NCBI GenBank assembly: GCA_002701395.1
Contig: NZVC01000035.1
Location: forward strand, 1 to 64,000
Source: Maritimibacter sp.
GTDB lineage: Bacteria > Pseudomonadota > Alphaproteobacteria > Rhodobacterales > Rhodobacteraceae
Reading direction: 5' to 3'
DNA length: 64,000 nt
Part shown: one piece after another, positions 34,746 through 43,547 of the stretch
Layout: every line of letters starts with the position of its first letter
How positions within the stretch are numbered: position 1 is the stretch's first letter
Position numbers and translations under genes: made by a program
Notes under the pieces: generated by a model
What the model saw: only the letters and a program-made list of their open reading frames with translations
Databases searched by the model: none
Told to the model about the DNA's origin: nothing

Positions 34746-36010
34746 GTTAGGATGTCCTGTTTTTCTTCCGCGCGCAGTTGGCCAGAGGCCAGCGCGCCAA
34801 GTGCAACCATGGCCGCGGCGGTGCCAAGGCACAGCGCCAGCCCGCCAAGCTGATAGGTCAGCCCCGACAGTACCGTGCCGATCAACCGACCACCCGCGTT
34901 TGCCATGTAGTAGAAACCCACGTCCATCGTGACACGCTCGTCCCGGGTGAAGGTGAGGATGAGATATGAATGCAGCGAAGAGTTCACCGCGAAGATCGCG
35001 CCGAAAACCAGCAGCCCCCCGACCAGCGTTGCCGTCAGCCAAAGAGCCGGGCCGGGTGACAGGGCGACGGCCAGCGCCATCGCCGCTGGCACCACGGTCA
35101 GCGCCCAGCCCCAGCCGCGCGCGGCTTGGACAAGCTCTGGCTCGGGACGGGACCGCGCGCGCAGCAAGCGCGGCGCGTTGGCCTGCACAAAGCCGTACAG
35201 GATGACCCAGCCCGCCATGAAGGTGCCGATCATGAAGAACGCGGCCCGGTTCCCCGTCTCGCTGCCGTCCGAGAGGACCGCGTAGAAGTAGATGGGAATG
35301 CCGACGACGAACCAAACGTCGCGCGCCCCGAACAGGAACACCCGCGCCGCCGACAGCCAGTTCACGTTGCGCGACTTGGAAAACACCTCGGAGAATTTCG
35401 CGCCCTTGCGGCCCTTGGGCAGCCCCGGCGGCATCGCGACCAGCACGGCGACAAGGATCAGCCCAAGGATCAGCGCCATCGCCAGCACCGACCAGACGAA
35501 CCCCGCCGTGGCCAGCAGGGCCGCGCCCAGCAGGAACCCGAACCCCTTCACCGCGTTCTTCGACCCGGTCAGCACCGCGACCCAGCGAAACAGCCCGCCG
35601 TCCTCTTTCGGCGCAAGAAGCTTCACCGCCGATTTCGAGGACATCTTAGCCAGATCCTTGGCCACGCCCGATGCGCCCTGCACCAGCATGACGAAGACCA
35701 CCGACGCCCCGACGGTCCAGCCCGGGTCAAGTCGAGACAGCGCCAAAAGCGCCACGACCTGCACCCCCAGCCCCGCGTACAGTGTCGAGGTCAGCCCGAA
35801 CCGCGCGGCGATCCATCCGGCGGACAGGTTGGTGACCATGCCCGCGATCTCGTACAACACGAACAGATAGGCCAACTGCACCGGCGAAAAGCCCAGCGTG
35901 TGAAAGTGCAGCAGCACCAGCATTCGCAAAGCGCCATCGGTCAGCATGAACGCCCAATAGGCCGCCGTCACCGCCACATAGGCCGCCATTCCGTTGGGTG
36001 TGTCGGTCAC
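34742..36010 (-). CDS. arsJ: ArsJ, organoarsenical (1-arseno-3-phosphoglycerate) efflux MFS protein
   Basis: 422 residues from a GTG at 36010 overlapping the GAPDH gene's stop (GTGA). It is a 12-span major-facilitator protein starting [20 protein letters not shown] and [20 protein letters not shown], the ArsJ pattern. In characterised systems an operon-encoded GAPDH makes 1-arseno-3-phosphoglycerate from arsenate, and ArsJ exports it, giving arsenate resistance without reduction. The adjoining GAPDH gene makes this assignment strong. The stop overlaps the acr3 start. Confidence 0.92.
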
Positions 36011-37005
36011 AGTCTGTTTCCGACCATCAACGCCACGTCCACCAGCCGGTGGGCATAACCCATCTCGTTGTCGTACCACGCATAGATCTTCACCTGCGTG
36101 CCGTTCACCACCATCGTCGACAGCGCATCGACGATAGAAGACCGCGTGTCGTTCACATAGTCGGCGGATACCAACGGCCGGTCCTCGTACCCAAGGATAC
36201 CTTTCAACTTGCCCTCGGCGGCCGCCTTGAACAGCGCGTTGACCTCTTCGGCGGTCGTCTCGCGTTCAAGCTCGAACACGCAGTCCGTGATCGACGCGTT
36301 CAACAGCGGCACCCGGATCGCGTGGCCGTTCAGTCGGCCCTTGAGCTCGGGGTAGATCAGCGTGATCGCGGTGGCCGACCCGGTGGTGGTCGGGATCAAC
36401 GAGTTTAGCGCCGACCGCGCACGGCGCAGGTCCTTGGCGGGGCGGTCGACGATGGTCTGCGTGTTGGTCACGTCGTGGATCGTGGTAATCGCCCCATGCG
36501 CGATGCCAATCGACTCGTGGATCACCTTCACCACCGGCGCCAGACAGTTGGTCGTGCAACTCGCCGCCGTGACGATGTCGTGCGTCGCCGGGTCGTAAGC
36601 GTCGTTGTTCACGCCGTAGACGATGTTCGCCGTCGGCCCGTCCTTGACCGGAGCAGAGACCACCACCTTCTTCACGCCTGCGGCGAAATAGGGGGCGATC
36701 TTCGCCTCGGTCTTGAAGACGCCGGTGCAGTCGATGACCACGTCGACGCCGTCCAGCGGAAGGTCTTCGATCCGCTTCTTGGAATGCACCGGCAGACGGG
36801 TGCCGTCGATGGTGATCGAATCGTCGTCGGACGCGAAGTCCGCCTGCCACCGGCCGTGCACGGTGTCGAATTCCAGCAGGTGGGCATGCATCGCCGGATC
36901 GCCGACCGCGTCGTTGATCCAGGCGATCTGCACGCCCGCCTCTAGCAGCGGCCGTAGGGCAAGTTTGCCCATCCGGCCAAGTCCGTTCAGCGCATAAACT
37001 GTCAA
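36007..37005 (-). CDS. Glyceraldehyde-3-phosphate dehydrogenase of the ars operon
   Basis: 332 residues from a TTG at 37005 overlapping the arsR-arsC stop (TTGA). The NAD fold starts [20 protein letters not shown]; the catalytic C150 is in [14 protein letters not shown] and H177 in [14 protein letters not shown]. It belongs to the ars-operon GAPDH group, which uses arsenate in place of phosphate to form 1-arseno-3-phosphoglycerate, the substrate of ArsJ. Placement directly before arsJ supports this over a glycolytic role. A separate glycolytic GAPDH is expected elsewhere. Confidence 0.92.
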   Translation of the reverse strand: MTVYALNGLGRMGKLALRPLLEAGVQIAWINDAVGDPAMHAHLLEFDTVHGRWQADFASDDDSITIDGTRLPVHSKKRIEDLPLDGVDVVIDCTGVFKTEAKIAPYFAAGVKKVVVSAPVKDGPTANIVYGVNNDAYDPATHDIVTAASCTTNCLAPVVKVIHESIGIAHGAITTIHDVTNTQTIVDRPAKDLRRARSALNSLIPTTTGSATAITLIYPELKGRLNGHAIRVPLLNASITDCVFELERETTAEEVNALFKAAAEGKLKGILGYEDRPLVSADYVNDTRSSIVDALSTMVVNGTQVKIYAWYDNEMGYAHRLVDVALMVGNRL

Positions 37006-37847
37006 GCGATTTCTCCCTCGCCGGTGCGGGCGATGTCATCGACGGCCGCCTGAAGCGAGATCCGGTCCAAAGACGTGATGGGCAGCGCGGTAAACGCGCG
37101 GATGCGGTTCAGAAGCGCGCCATAGGCCCGCTGGAACGCCAGACTTTTCTCGGCGTCGGTCCCGTCCGCCTTTACCGGGTCCTGCGTGCTCCAGTGCGCG
37201 CTGATCGGCTGGCCGGTCCAGGCCGGGCATTCCTCGTTCGCGGCGCGGTCGCAAACGGTGAATACGAAGTCCAGCCGCGGCGCACCCTCGCCCGCGAACT
37301 CTTGGATGTTCTTCGACCGCAGCGGCGTGATGTCGTGACCCTTGTGGCGCAGCAGGTCGACCGCGAACGGGTTCAACTCTGACGTTGGCCGCGTGCCCGC
37401 GGAATAGGCGTTGAAGCGGTCGCCCGCGATCTCGCGCAGGATCGTCTCGGCAAAGATCGACCGGGCGGAATTGCCGGTACAGATGAACAGGACGTTGTAT
37501 TTCTGGTCGGTGTCGGTCATCGCCTTCTCCATTTCGGCAGAACTGACAGGAATGCAAAGGTCGGGGCGGCCACGACAGCAGTCGTTCAGGATGTGGCCGA
37601 ACATCCCTTGGACGGACTTCATGTCGATGGCGTAACGCAGGGACGTCCCCACCCGGTTCTGCGCAACAAGGCCCGCGCCCATCAGGGCGTTCAGGTAGGC
37701 CGACAGCGTGCTTGCCTTCACGTCCAGCACCTGCGCGATCTCTCCGGCCGGAAGCTCATCGGGATAGCGCCGCATCAACAGGCGGAAGATCGCAAGTCTT
37801 TGCGGGTGGCCAAGGGTGGCAAGCTGGTGGGGAATCTCTTTTTCCAT
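37002..37847 (-). CDS. ArsR-ArsC fusion: arsenic-responsive repressor joined to arsenate reductase
   Basis: 281 residues. Residues 1-100 are an ArsR/SmtB winged helix ([40 protein letters not shown]) with C90, C91 and C97 as likely As(III) ligands after the DNA-binding region. Residues 115-265 are a low-molecular-weight phosphatase-type ArsC with the P-loop CTGNSARS (123-130) and the resolving cysteines in [17 protein letters not shown]. One chain thus senses arsenite and reduces arsenate. The start overlaps an inverted repeat, and no Shine-Dalgarno is present, so the message may be leaderless. It is the first gene of the operon. Confidence 0.9.
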   Translation of the reverse strand: MEKEIPHQLATLGHPQRLAIFRLLMRRYPDELPAGEIAQVLDVKASTLSAYLNALMGAGLVAQNRVGTSLRYAIDMKSVQGMFGHILNDCCRGRPDLCIPVSSAEMEKAMTDTDQKYNVLFICTGNSARSIFAETILREIAGDRFNAYSAGTRPTSELNPFAVDLLRHKGHDITPLRSKNIQEFAGEGAPRLDFVFTVCDRAANEECPAWTGQPISAHWSTQDPVKADGTDAEKSLAFQRAYGALLNRIRAFTALPITSLDRISLQAAVDDIARTGEGEIA

Positions 37848-37860
37848 ATTTCACGAATAT
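37846..37860. promoter_or_regulatory. Inverted repeat over the ars operon start (candidate ArsR operator)
   Basis: ATATT-TCACG-AATAT is a perfect 5-bp inverted repeat with a 5-nt spacer. It covers the start codon of the fusion gene. ArsR sites usually overlap the promoter of their operon, and AT-rich arms of this size fit. Binding by this particular repressor is inferred. Confidence 0.5.
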
Positions 37861-38280
37861 CGGAAATACCTAGCGATGGAAAGCCGGCTTTTGCGCTCCA
37901 CACGGCGCTCGGCACCGATCGCGCACTGCTGATTTTCGCGGGGGATCGACTGCCACATCTTAGCGGCGCGACGGAAAAACGAAGCGCAATCATTGCCCTT
38001 AAAATTACGTTAACGAAACTTAAACGACCCAGTTCAAAGCCTTTAAAGCCAGCAACCTTTATTGCCGAAGTTCGAAAACTGTGTACTAATGCTGCATGGG
38101 AACGGCATGTTTTATATAAAAAACCTGCTTAGGGGGAGTAATCACTTTGAAAGCCAGCATTCCCCCTTTAGTTTAACGGGAATCTGTTTGTTTGGCGTGC
38201 ACCAAATTGGGAATGGCGCACGAAGGTCACACAAAAAAATAAGCGCAAAGCGCGATAAAAAATTTGTCAGGGGAGACGGG
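37861..38280. other. AT-rich divergent intergenic region (ars operon / TetR gene)
   Basis: About 420 bp with clearly lower GC than its surroundings, with homopolymer runs such as TTTTATATAAAAAA (38110-38123). It must contain the promoter of the plus-strand TetR gene and, at its left end, that of the ars operon. No ORF here has a good ribosome-binding site or a known domain. Confidence 0.5.
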
Positions 38281-38871
38281 ATGGCACGGCCCAAGAAACA
38301 AGATGCTATTGATATCAAAAGCAAAGCCATAGTCGAAGCGAGCGCGTTGCTGCGAGAGGCGCCTGATCAGCTTTCACTGTCATCACTCGCAAAACGGATC
38401 GGATGCAGCGCACCTGCGCTATACGCGCATTTCACAAATAAGGACGACCTGCTGAACCGCGTGCGGGAACGCGTGTTCAAAGAGATGGTCGAGGCACGGC
38501 AAGCCCATGTCGATGAGGCCGCATTGTCGCCGGTCGAAGCCATTCGCCAACGCGGGCACTGCTTGGTCGATTTCGCAATCGCATCCCCGGCGCTGTACCG
38601 GCTGGTCTTCGCGCCGACGCATGACGCCCGTTCGCACGACATCAACCTGAAGGACGAATCCATCGGCCCGATAACCGACCGAATTCGTGCAGTGGCATCC
38701 AACGGCACTGCGAAAAACGCCGATTCGATCGCGCGGACGATCTGGTTCGCCACCCATGGCGCCATCATGGTCGCGCTGGATGGCCAGATGGACGGGCCCG
38801 ACGATGAACGCTGGAAGCGCGCCCATTCGACGGTCGACACGGTCATCGACCTGTTCCTGCCCGCGCATTGA
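38281..38871 (+). CDS. TetR-family transcriptional regulator
   Basis: 196 residues, ATG at 38281 after AGGGGAGACGGG. The N-terminal helix-turn-helix is IVEASALLREAPDQLSLSSL then AKRIGCSAPALYAHFTNKDD, a standard TetR recognition pattern. The C-terminal domain has the WHG-like region DSIARTIWFATHGAIMVALD of TetR_C_33-type repressors. The ligand is unknown. It converges on puuD with a 15-bp gap, so control of the urate genes cannot be inferred from promoter position. GC content at its start is lower than in neighbours. Confidence 0.88.
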   Translation: MARPKKQDAIDIKSKAIVEASALLREAPDQLSLSSLAKRIGCSAPALYAHFTNKDDLLNRVRERVFKEMVEARQAHVDEAALSPVEAIRQRGHCLVDFAIASPALYRLVFAPTHDARSHDINLKDESIGPITDRIRAVASNGTAKNADSIARTIWFATHGAIMVALDGQMDGPDDERWKRAHSTVDTVIDLFLPAH

Positions 38872-38886
38872 ACGGCGCGGGGCGGC

Positions 38887-40116
38887 CTACCCCCGGGTAA
38901 CCGCCTCGTACCACTCGACGATCTTCGCCCGCTCTTCCGGCTCCATGTACGAGACGTTGGCGGGCGGCATCGCGTGGGTGCGACCGGCCTGCAGATAGAT
39001 CATGCGGGCATAGCGCGCCACCTGCGCCTCGGTCTCCAGTTCCACGCCCTTCGGCGGCCACAGGATGCCTTCATAGAAGGGCTCTGCGGCGTGGCACATG
39101 CTGCACCGGCCCATGACGATGGAATGCACCTCTTCGAAGGCCTCCGCCTGCGCGAACCGCAGGGCAGCGCCTTTGAGCTCCACTTCTTCGGCGTCCTCGT
39201 CCCAACGGAATTGCGGCCCGGTGGACAGCCACGCACAGGCGATGAACAGCAACAGCGTGACCAGCCACGTCCAGTGCGGGTTGCCCTTCCGCGCGTGGAG
39301 CGAGTTGAAATAGTGCCGGATCGTGACCCCCATCAGGAACACCAGCGCGGCGATGATCCAGTTCCACTGGGTCGCGAACGCCAGAGGGTAGTGGTTCGAC
39401 AGCATCAGGAAGATGACCGGCAGCGTCAGATAATTGTTATGCGTCGACCGCAGCTTGGCGATCTTGCCGTACTTTGGGTCGGGCTTTCGTCCAGCCTTCA
39501 GGTCGGCCACGACGATGCGCTGGTTCGGCATGATGATGAAGAACACGTTCGCCGTCATGATGGTCGCGGTGAACGCGCCAAGGTGCAGCATCATCGCGCG
39601 CCCGGTGAAGATCTGGTTATAGCCCCAGCCCATCACCACCAGCAGCCCGAACAGCAGCACCATCAGCAGCGTCGGGCGTTCGCCCAGCCCCGACTTGCAC
39701 AGATAGTCATAAACCAACCAGCCGATGGTCAGCGACACCGCCGAAATCAGCACGCCCAGCCATAGCGACATATCGGTCTTTTCCGGGTCGACCAGGTACA
39801 GTTCAGCCCCCAGCCAATAGACGAGGATCAGCATCGCCGCCCCCGACAGCCACGTCGAATAGCTTTCCCATTTGAACCACGTCAGGTGCTCTGGCATCGC
39901 TTCGGGCGCCACGAGGTATTTCTGGATGTGGTAGAACCCGCCGCCGTGGACCTGCCATTCCTCGCCGTCGGCCATGCCCATGTCCCGGTCGCGGCGCAGG
40001 CCAAGGTCCAGCGCGATGAAGTAGAACGACGACCCGATCCACGCGATCGCCGTGATCACGTGCGTCCATCGCACGGCGAACTCGAGCCATGCCTCTATCA
40101 CCGCCCAGTCGTACAT
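38887..40116 (-). CDS. puuD: Urate hydroxylase PuuD (membrane urate oxidase with cytochrome c domain)
   Basis: 409 residues. The N-terminal part has eight membrane spans starting FAVRWTHVITAIAWIGSSFY, with histidines typical of the family (H19, H57, H63). The C-terminal domain has a c-type heme motif CSMCH at 338-342. PuuD oxidises urate to 5-hydroxyisourate and passes electrons to the respiratory chain, so no peroxide forms. The next gene of the pathway, uraH, lies upstream on the same strand, and puuE diverges from it. The motif HAMPPANVSYMEPEERAKIV supplies the distal heme Met. Confidence 0.93.
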   Translation of the reverse strand: MYDWAVIEAWLEFAVRWTHVITAIAWIGSSFYFIALDLGLRRDRDMGMADGEEWQVHGGGFYHIQKYLVAPEAMPEHLTWFKWESYSTWLSGAAMLILVYWLGAELYLVDPEKTDMSLWLGVLISAVSLTIGWLVYDYLCKSGLGERPTLLMVLLFGLLVVMGWGYNQIFTGRAMMLHLGAFTATIMTANVFFIIMPNQRIVVADLKAGRKPDPKYGKIAKLRSTHNNYLTLPVIFLMLSNHYPLAFATQWNWIIAALVFLMGVTIRHYFNSLHARKGNPHWTWLVTLLLFIACAWLSTGPQFRWDEDAEEVELKGAALRFAQAEAFEEVHSIVMGRCSMCHAAEPFYEGILWPPKGVELETEAQVARYARMIYLQAGRTHAMPPANVSYMEPEERAKIVEWYEAVTRG

Positions 40117-40260
40117 CCCGTCGTCCCTGTCTTGCGTCGGGGGTTTGCCCCCATTTCTTTATCGATATTCGCCCGATCCGGTCGTGTCAGGCAATCCGCG
40201 CCGGTGTCGCGGTGTGATTTCGTCCCGATGGTGGTCAGGAATTGGGCGCACGCATCGCGC

Positions 40261-40614
40261 CTAGCTGCCGCGATAGGTCGAATACCCATAGGGCGACAGC
40301 AGCAGCGGGACGTGATAGTGCGCGTCGCCGTCGCTCATTCCAAAGCGGATCGGCACCTGATCCAGGAACAGCGGGTCGTCCCCCGCCTGCCCCGTCTCGC
40401 GCAGATAGTCGCCCGCGAAGAAGATCAGTTCGTAGGTGCCGGTCTTGAACCCGTCCTCGGGCAAGATCGGCGTGTCGGTGCGACCGTCCTCGTTCGTCAC
40501 CGCCTCGGCGATCTTCCGGTGGCTGTTGCCCGACACGGAATACAGCAGGATGCGGATGCCTTTCGCGGGCATACCTTTCGCCGTGTCCAGAACATGTGTC
40601 GTCAGATAACCCAT
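40261..40614 (-). CDS. uraH: 5-hydroxyisourate hydrolase
   Basis: 117 residues, the normal transthyretin-related size. It hydrolyses 5-hydroxyisourate, the PuuD product, to OHCU. Family marks are GYLTTHVLDTAKGMPAKGIR at the start (with the active-site His), GRTDTPILPEDGFKTGTYEL and the invariant C-terminal tetrapeptide YRGS. The ATG at 40614 gives the expected start; the very long minus frame above it is only the shadow of puuE. It precedes puuD on the same strand with a 144-bp gap and diverges from puuE. Confidence 0.95.
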   Translation of the reverse strand: MGYLTTHVLDTAKGMPAKGIRILLYSVSGNSHRKIAEAVTNEDGRTDTPILPEDGFKTGTYELIFFAGDYLRETGQAGDDPLFLDQVPIRFGMSDGDAHYHVPLLLSPYGYSTYRGS

Positions 40615-40776
40615 TGCAGCCTCCGGTCCGGTTTCGCCTGATAGGACGAACCTGCCCAATGCAAAGGCAAAAGGACAGATACGAAGCGCCAATTTCGGGG
40701 GCGGATGCCTCGGAAATTTGCGTCCTCCCGGAAGATAGGCAAGAACCATGTGACGAAAGCAATCGGAGGCCGCATC

Positions 40777-42189
40777 GTGAACCGCTATCCCAGAAACATG
40801 ATCGGTTACGGACCCGACGCCCCGCAGGCCAACTGGCCCGGCGGTGCGCGCGTCGCGGTGCAATTCGTGCTGAACTATGAAGAGGGCGGCGAGAACTGCG
40901 TCCTGCATGGCGATGCCGCGTCCGAGGCGTTCCTGTCCGACATCACCGGCGCGGCGATGTGGCAGGGCCAGCGGCACTGGAACATGGAATCGATCTACGA
41001 GTACGGCGCGCGCGCTGGCTTCTGGCGGCTGCACCGGCTGTTCACCGGGATGGACATCCCCCTGACGATCTACGGCGTCGCCTCCGCGCTGGCCCGCAGC
41101 CCCGAACAGGTCGCGGCGATGAAGTCCGCCGGGTGGGAGATCGCCAGCCACGGGCTGAAATGGGTCGAGCACAAGGACATGCCCGAGGACGAGGAACGTG
41201 CCTCGATCGCCGAGGCGATCCGCCTGCACACCGAGGTTGTCGGAGAGCGCCCGCTCGGCTGGTACACCGGCCGCTGCTCGGCCAACACGGTGCGGCTGGT
41301 GTCGGAGGAAGGCGGTTTCGACTATGTCTCGGACACCTACGACGACGACCTGCCCTACTGGCTGGAGGTCGGCGACCGCGATCAGCTGATCGTCCCCTAC
41401 ACGCTGGAAGCCAACGACATGCGCTTCGCTGTGTCGCCGGGCTGGGTGACAGGAGAGGATTTCTTCGTCTACCTGAAGGACGCGTTCGACACCCTGTACG
41501 AGGAAGGCGCCGACAGCCCCAAGATGATGTCTGTCGGCCTGCACTGCCGCCTGATCGGGCGGCCCGGCAAGATCGCGGGGCTGAAACGGTTTCTCGATTA
41601 TATCTCTGGCTTTGACGACGTCTGGACGCCGCGCCGCATCGACATTGCGCGCCATTGGCAGGCGAAGCATCCGCACGTCCGGTCGGAACGGCCGTCGCAA
41701 ATGTCGAAGGACCGTTTCGTCGAGATGTTCGGCGGCATCATCGAGCATTCGCCGTGGGTCGCGGAAGGCGCATGGGAGCTTGAACTGGGGCCTGCGCACG
41801 ACAGCCCGGTCGGTGTGCATAGCGCGCTGGTCCGCGTGTTCCGCACCGCCTCGGACGAGGCGCGGCTTGGCGTCCTGAACGCGCACCCCGACCTTGCGGG
41901 CAAGCTTGCAGCGGCCAAGCAGCTGACCGCCGACAGCACCAGCGAACAGGCCAGCGCCGGGCTTGACGCGCTGACGGATGCAGAGCGGGAAACCTTTACG
42001 AAACTGAATGCCGCGTATACAGCCAAACACGGATTTCCGTTCATCATCGCCGCGCGCGACAATGACAAGGCTGGCATCCTCGCAGCTTTCGAGCGTCGGG
42101 TGAACAACGACCGGGACACCGAGTTCGCCGAGGCCTGCAAGCAAGTCGAGCGTATCGCGGAGTTACGACTAAAGGAGCTTATGGCGTGA
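40777..42189 (+). CDS. Fusion of allantoinase PuuE with OHCU decarboxylase UraD
   Basis: 470 residues from a GTG at 40777 with GGAGG seven bases upstream. Residues 1-305 are a PuuE-type allantoinase (polysaccharide-deacetylase fold): RYPRNMIGYGPDAPQANWPG, then EIASHGLKWVEHKDMPEDEE and MMSVGLHCRLIGRPGKIAGL. Residues 310-470 are OHCU decarboxylase: FVEMFGGIIEHSPWVAEGAW, LNAHPDLAGKLA with the active-site His, and the long helix ending VERIAELRLKELMA. One protein thus makes S-allantoin and opens it to allantoate. Its stop overlaps the next start as GTGA. Confidence 0.93.
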   Translation: MNRYPRNMIGYGPDAPQANWPGGARVAVQFVLNYEEGGENCVLHGDAASEAFLSDITGAAMWQGQRHWNMESIYEYGARAGFWRLHRLFTGMDIPLTIYGVASALARSPEQVAAMKSAGWEIASHGLKWVEHKDMPEDEERASIAEAIRLHTEVVGERPLGWYTGRCSANTVRLVSEEGGFDYVSDTYDDDLPYWLEVGDRDQLIVPYTLEANDMRFAVSPGWVTGEDFFVYLKDAFDTLYEEGADSPKMMSVGLHCRLIGRPGKIAGLKRFLDYISGFDDVWTPRRIDIARHWQAKHPHVRSERPSQMSKDRFVEMFGGIIEHSPWVAEGAWELELGPAHDSPVGVHSALVRVFRTASDEARLGVLNAHPDLAGKLAAAKQLTADSTSEQASAGLDALTDAERETFTKLNAAYTAKHGFPFIIAARDNDKAGILAAFERRVNNDRDTEFAEACKQVERIAELRLKELMA

Positions 42190-43007
42190 GCTACGCCTTC
42201 CCGTCCGGCGGCCTGCCGGATCAAGCGACCAGTGCCGAAGGCTCGGCAGTGTTCACCACAGCCTACGCGGTGCTGCCCGCACTCACGCACCGCGACATCG
42301 TGACCAGCTTTTTCCCGACGTGGCACAACCACCGCGCCTGGATCTTCGCGCGTCCGCTGTCCGGCTTCGCCGAAACCTTCGCCCAATACGCGGTCGAGAT
42401 CATGCCCGGCGGCGGTAGCGTCGATCCCGAGCCCGACCGCGACGCTCAGGCGGTGCTGTTCATCGCGCGCGGCAAGGCGCGGCTGACGCTGGGCGCCGAA
42501 AATCACGAACTGACCGAAGGCACCTTCGTGTATCTGCCCGCCGCCGCGCCGTGGCAGCTGTGGAACATCTATGACGAGCCCTGCGGCTTTCACTGGATTC
42601 GCAAGAAATACGTCCACGCCCGAGGCATGACCGTGCCCGAACCGCTGATCATCCATGAAAGCGACGTGCCGGTTTCGCCGATGCCGGAATGCGACGGCAA
42701 GTGGGGCACGCAGCGGTTCCTGGACCCGCTGGATCTGGCCTATGACTTCCACGTCAACATCGTCACGTTCCAGCCCGGCGGCCGCATTCCCTTCGCAGAA
42801 ACGCATGTGATGGAGCACGGGCTGTACGTGTTGCAGGGCACGGCGCGGTATTTACTGAACCAGGACTGGGTCGAGGTCGGGCCGGGCGATTTCATGTGGC
42901 TGCGCGCCTTCTGCCCGCAGGCCTGCATTGCCACCGGGGAAGAACCCTTCCGCTATCTTCTGTACAAGGACGTCAACCGGCATCCGTCCCTGACGGCGCT
43001 GAAATGA
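42186..43007 (+). CDS. (S)-ureidoglycine aminohydrolase (bicupin)
   Basis: 273 residues from a GTG at 42186 overlapping the upstream stop. Two cupin halves are visible: AVLFIARGKARLTLGAENHE with TFVYLPAAAPWQLWN, and IPFAETHVMEHGLYVLQGTA with VGPGDFMWLRAFCPQ. The second half holds the E/H/H/Q Mn-binding set (in ETHVMEH). AllE-type enzymes convert S-ureidoglycine to S-ureidoglycolate and ammonia. The allA gene follows with an ATGA overlap, supporting the role. Allantoate amidohydrolase, needed to make its substrate, is not in the window. Confidence 0.9.
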   Translation: MSYAFPSGGLPDQATSAEGSAVFTTAYAVLPALTHRDIVTSFFPTWHNHRAWIFARPLSGFAETFAQYAVEIMPGGGSVDPEPDRDAQAVLFIARGKARLTLGAENHELTEGTFVYLPAAAPWQLWNIYDEPCGFHWIRKKYVHARGMTVPEPLIIHESDVPVSPMPECDGKWGTQRFLDPLDLAYDFHVNIVTFQPGGRIPFAETHVMEHGLYVLQGTARYLLNQDWVEVGPGDFMWLRAFCPQACIATGEEPFRYLLYKDVNRHPSLTALK

Positions 43008-43495
43008 CCCTGACGCTGACCGCCGAGCCGCTGACCGCAGCCGCCTTCGCCCCGTTCGGCGATGTGCTGGAGGCTTCGGGCGACCCGGACAAGATCATCA
43101 ACCAAGGCCTCTGCGGCCGGTTTCACGACCGGGCGCGGATGGACTTCGGGCCGCACGGACGCGCCGGGATCTCGGTCTTCCGGGCCGAACTGCGGACCCT
43201 TCCGCTGACGCTGGATATGGTCGAACGCCACCCCGAGGGCAGTCAGGCGTTCCTGCCGCTGGACCGCGAACCGTTCCTTGTGATCGTGGCCGAAGACTCG
43301 GGCGGCAAGCCCGGCACGCCCCGCGCCTTCGTCACCGCGCCGGGACAGGGCGTTAACTATATGCGCAACACTTGGCACGGCGTGCTTACGCCGGTGGCAG
43401 GAAACGGCCTTTTCGCCGTCGTCGATCGCATCGGGGACACCCCGAACCTCGAAGAATTCTGGTTCGACAGCCCGTACCGTGTAACGCTTCCGTGA
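43004..43495 (+). CDS. allA: Ureidoglycolate lyase
   Basis: 163 residues from the ATG at 43004 overlapping the previous stop (ATGA). It splits S-ureidoglycolate into glyoxylate and urea, the last step here. Family marks are LTAAAFAPFGDVLEASGDPD, VERHPEGSQAFLPLDREPFL and GVNYMRNTWHGVLTPVAGNG, which carries the active-site His. The longer frame upstream overlaps the cupin gene and is not supported. The NCS2 permease gene follows after 52 bp. Confidence 0.93.
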   Translation: MTLTLTAEPLTAAAFAPFGDVLEASGDPDKIINQGLCGRFHDRARMDFGPHGRAGISVFRAELRTLPLTLDMVERHPEGSQAFLPLDREPFLVIVAEDSGGKPGTPRAFVTAPGQGVNYMRNTWHGVLTPVAGNGLFAVVDRIGDTPNLEEFWFDSPYRVTLP

Positions 43496-43547
43496 ACGGG
43501 TCCGGCAGAAGACCCTTTTCCCCGCACACACGGAAAGGAACAGGGAC

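Noticed and set aside
40261-42144. 627-codon minus-strand open frame ending in uraH
   Set aside because: Only the last 117 codons are UraH. The rest is antisense to the PuuE-UraD fusion gene.
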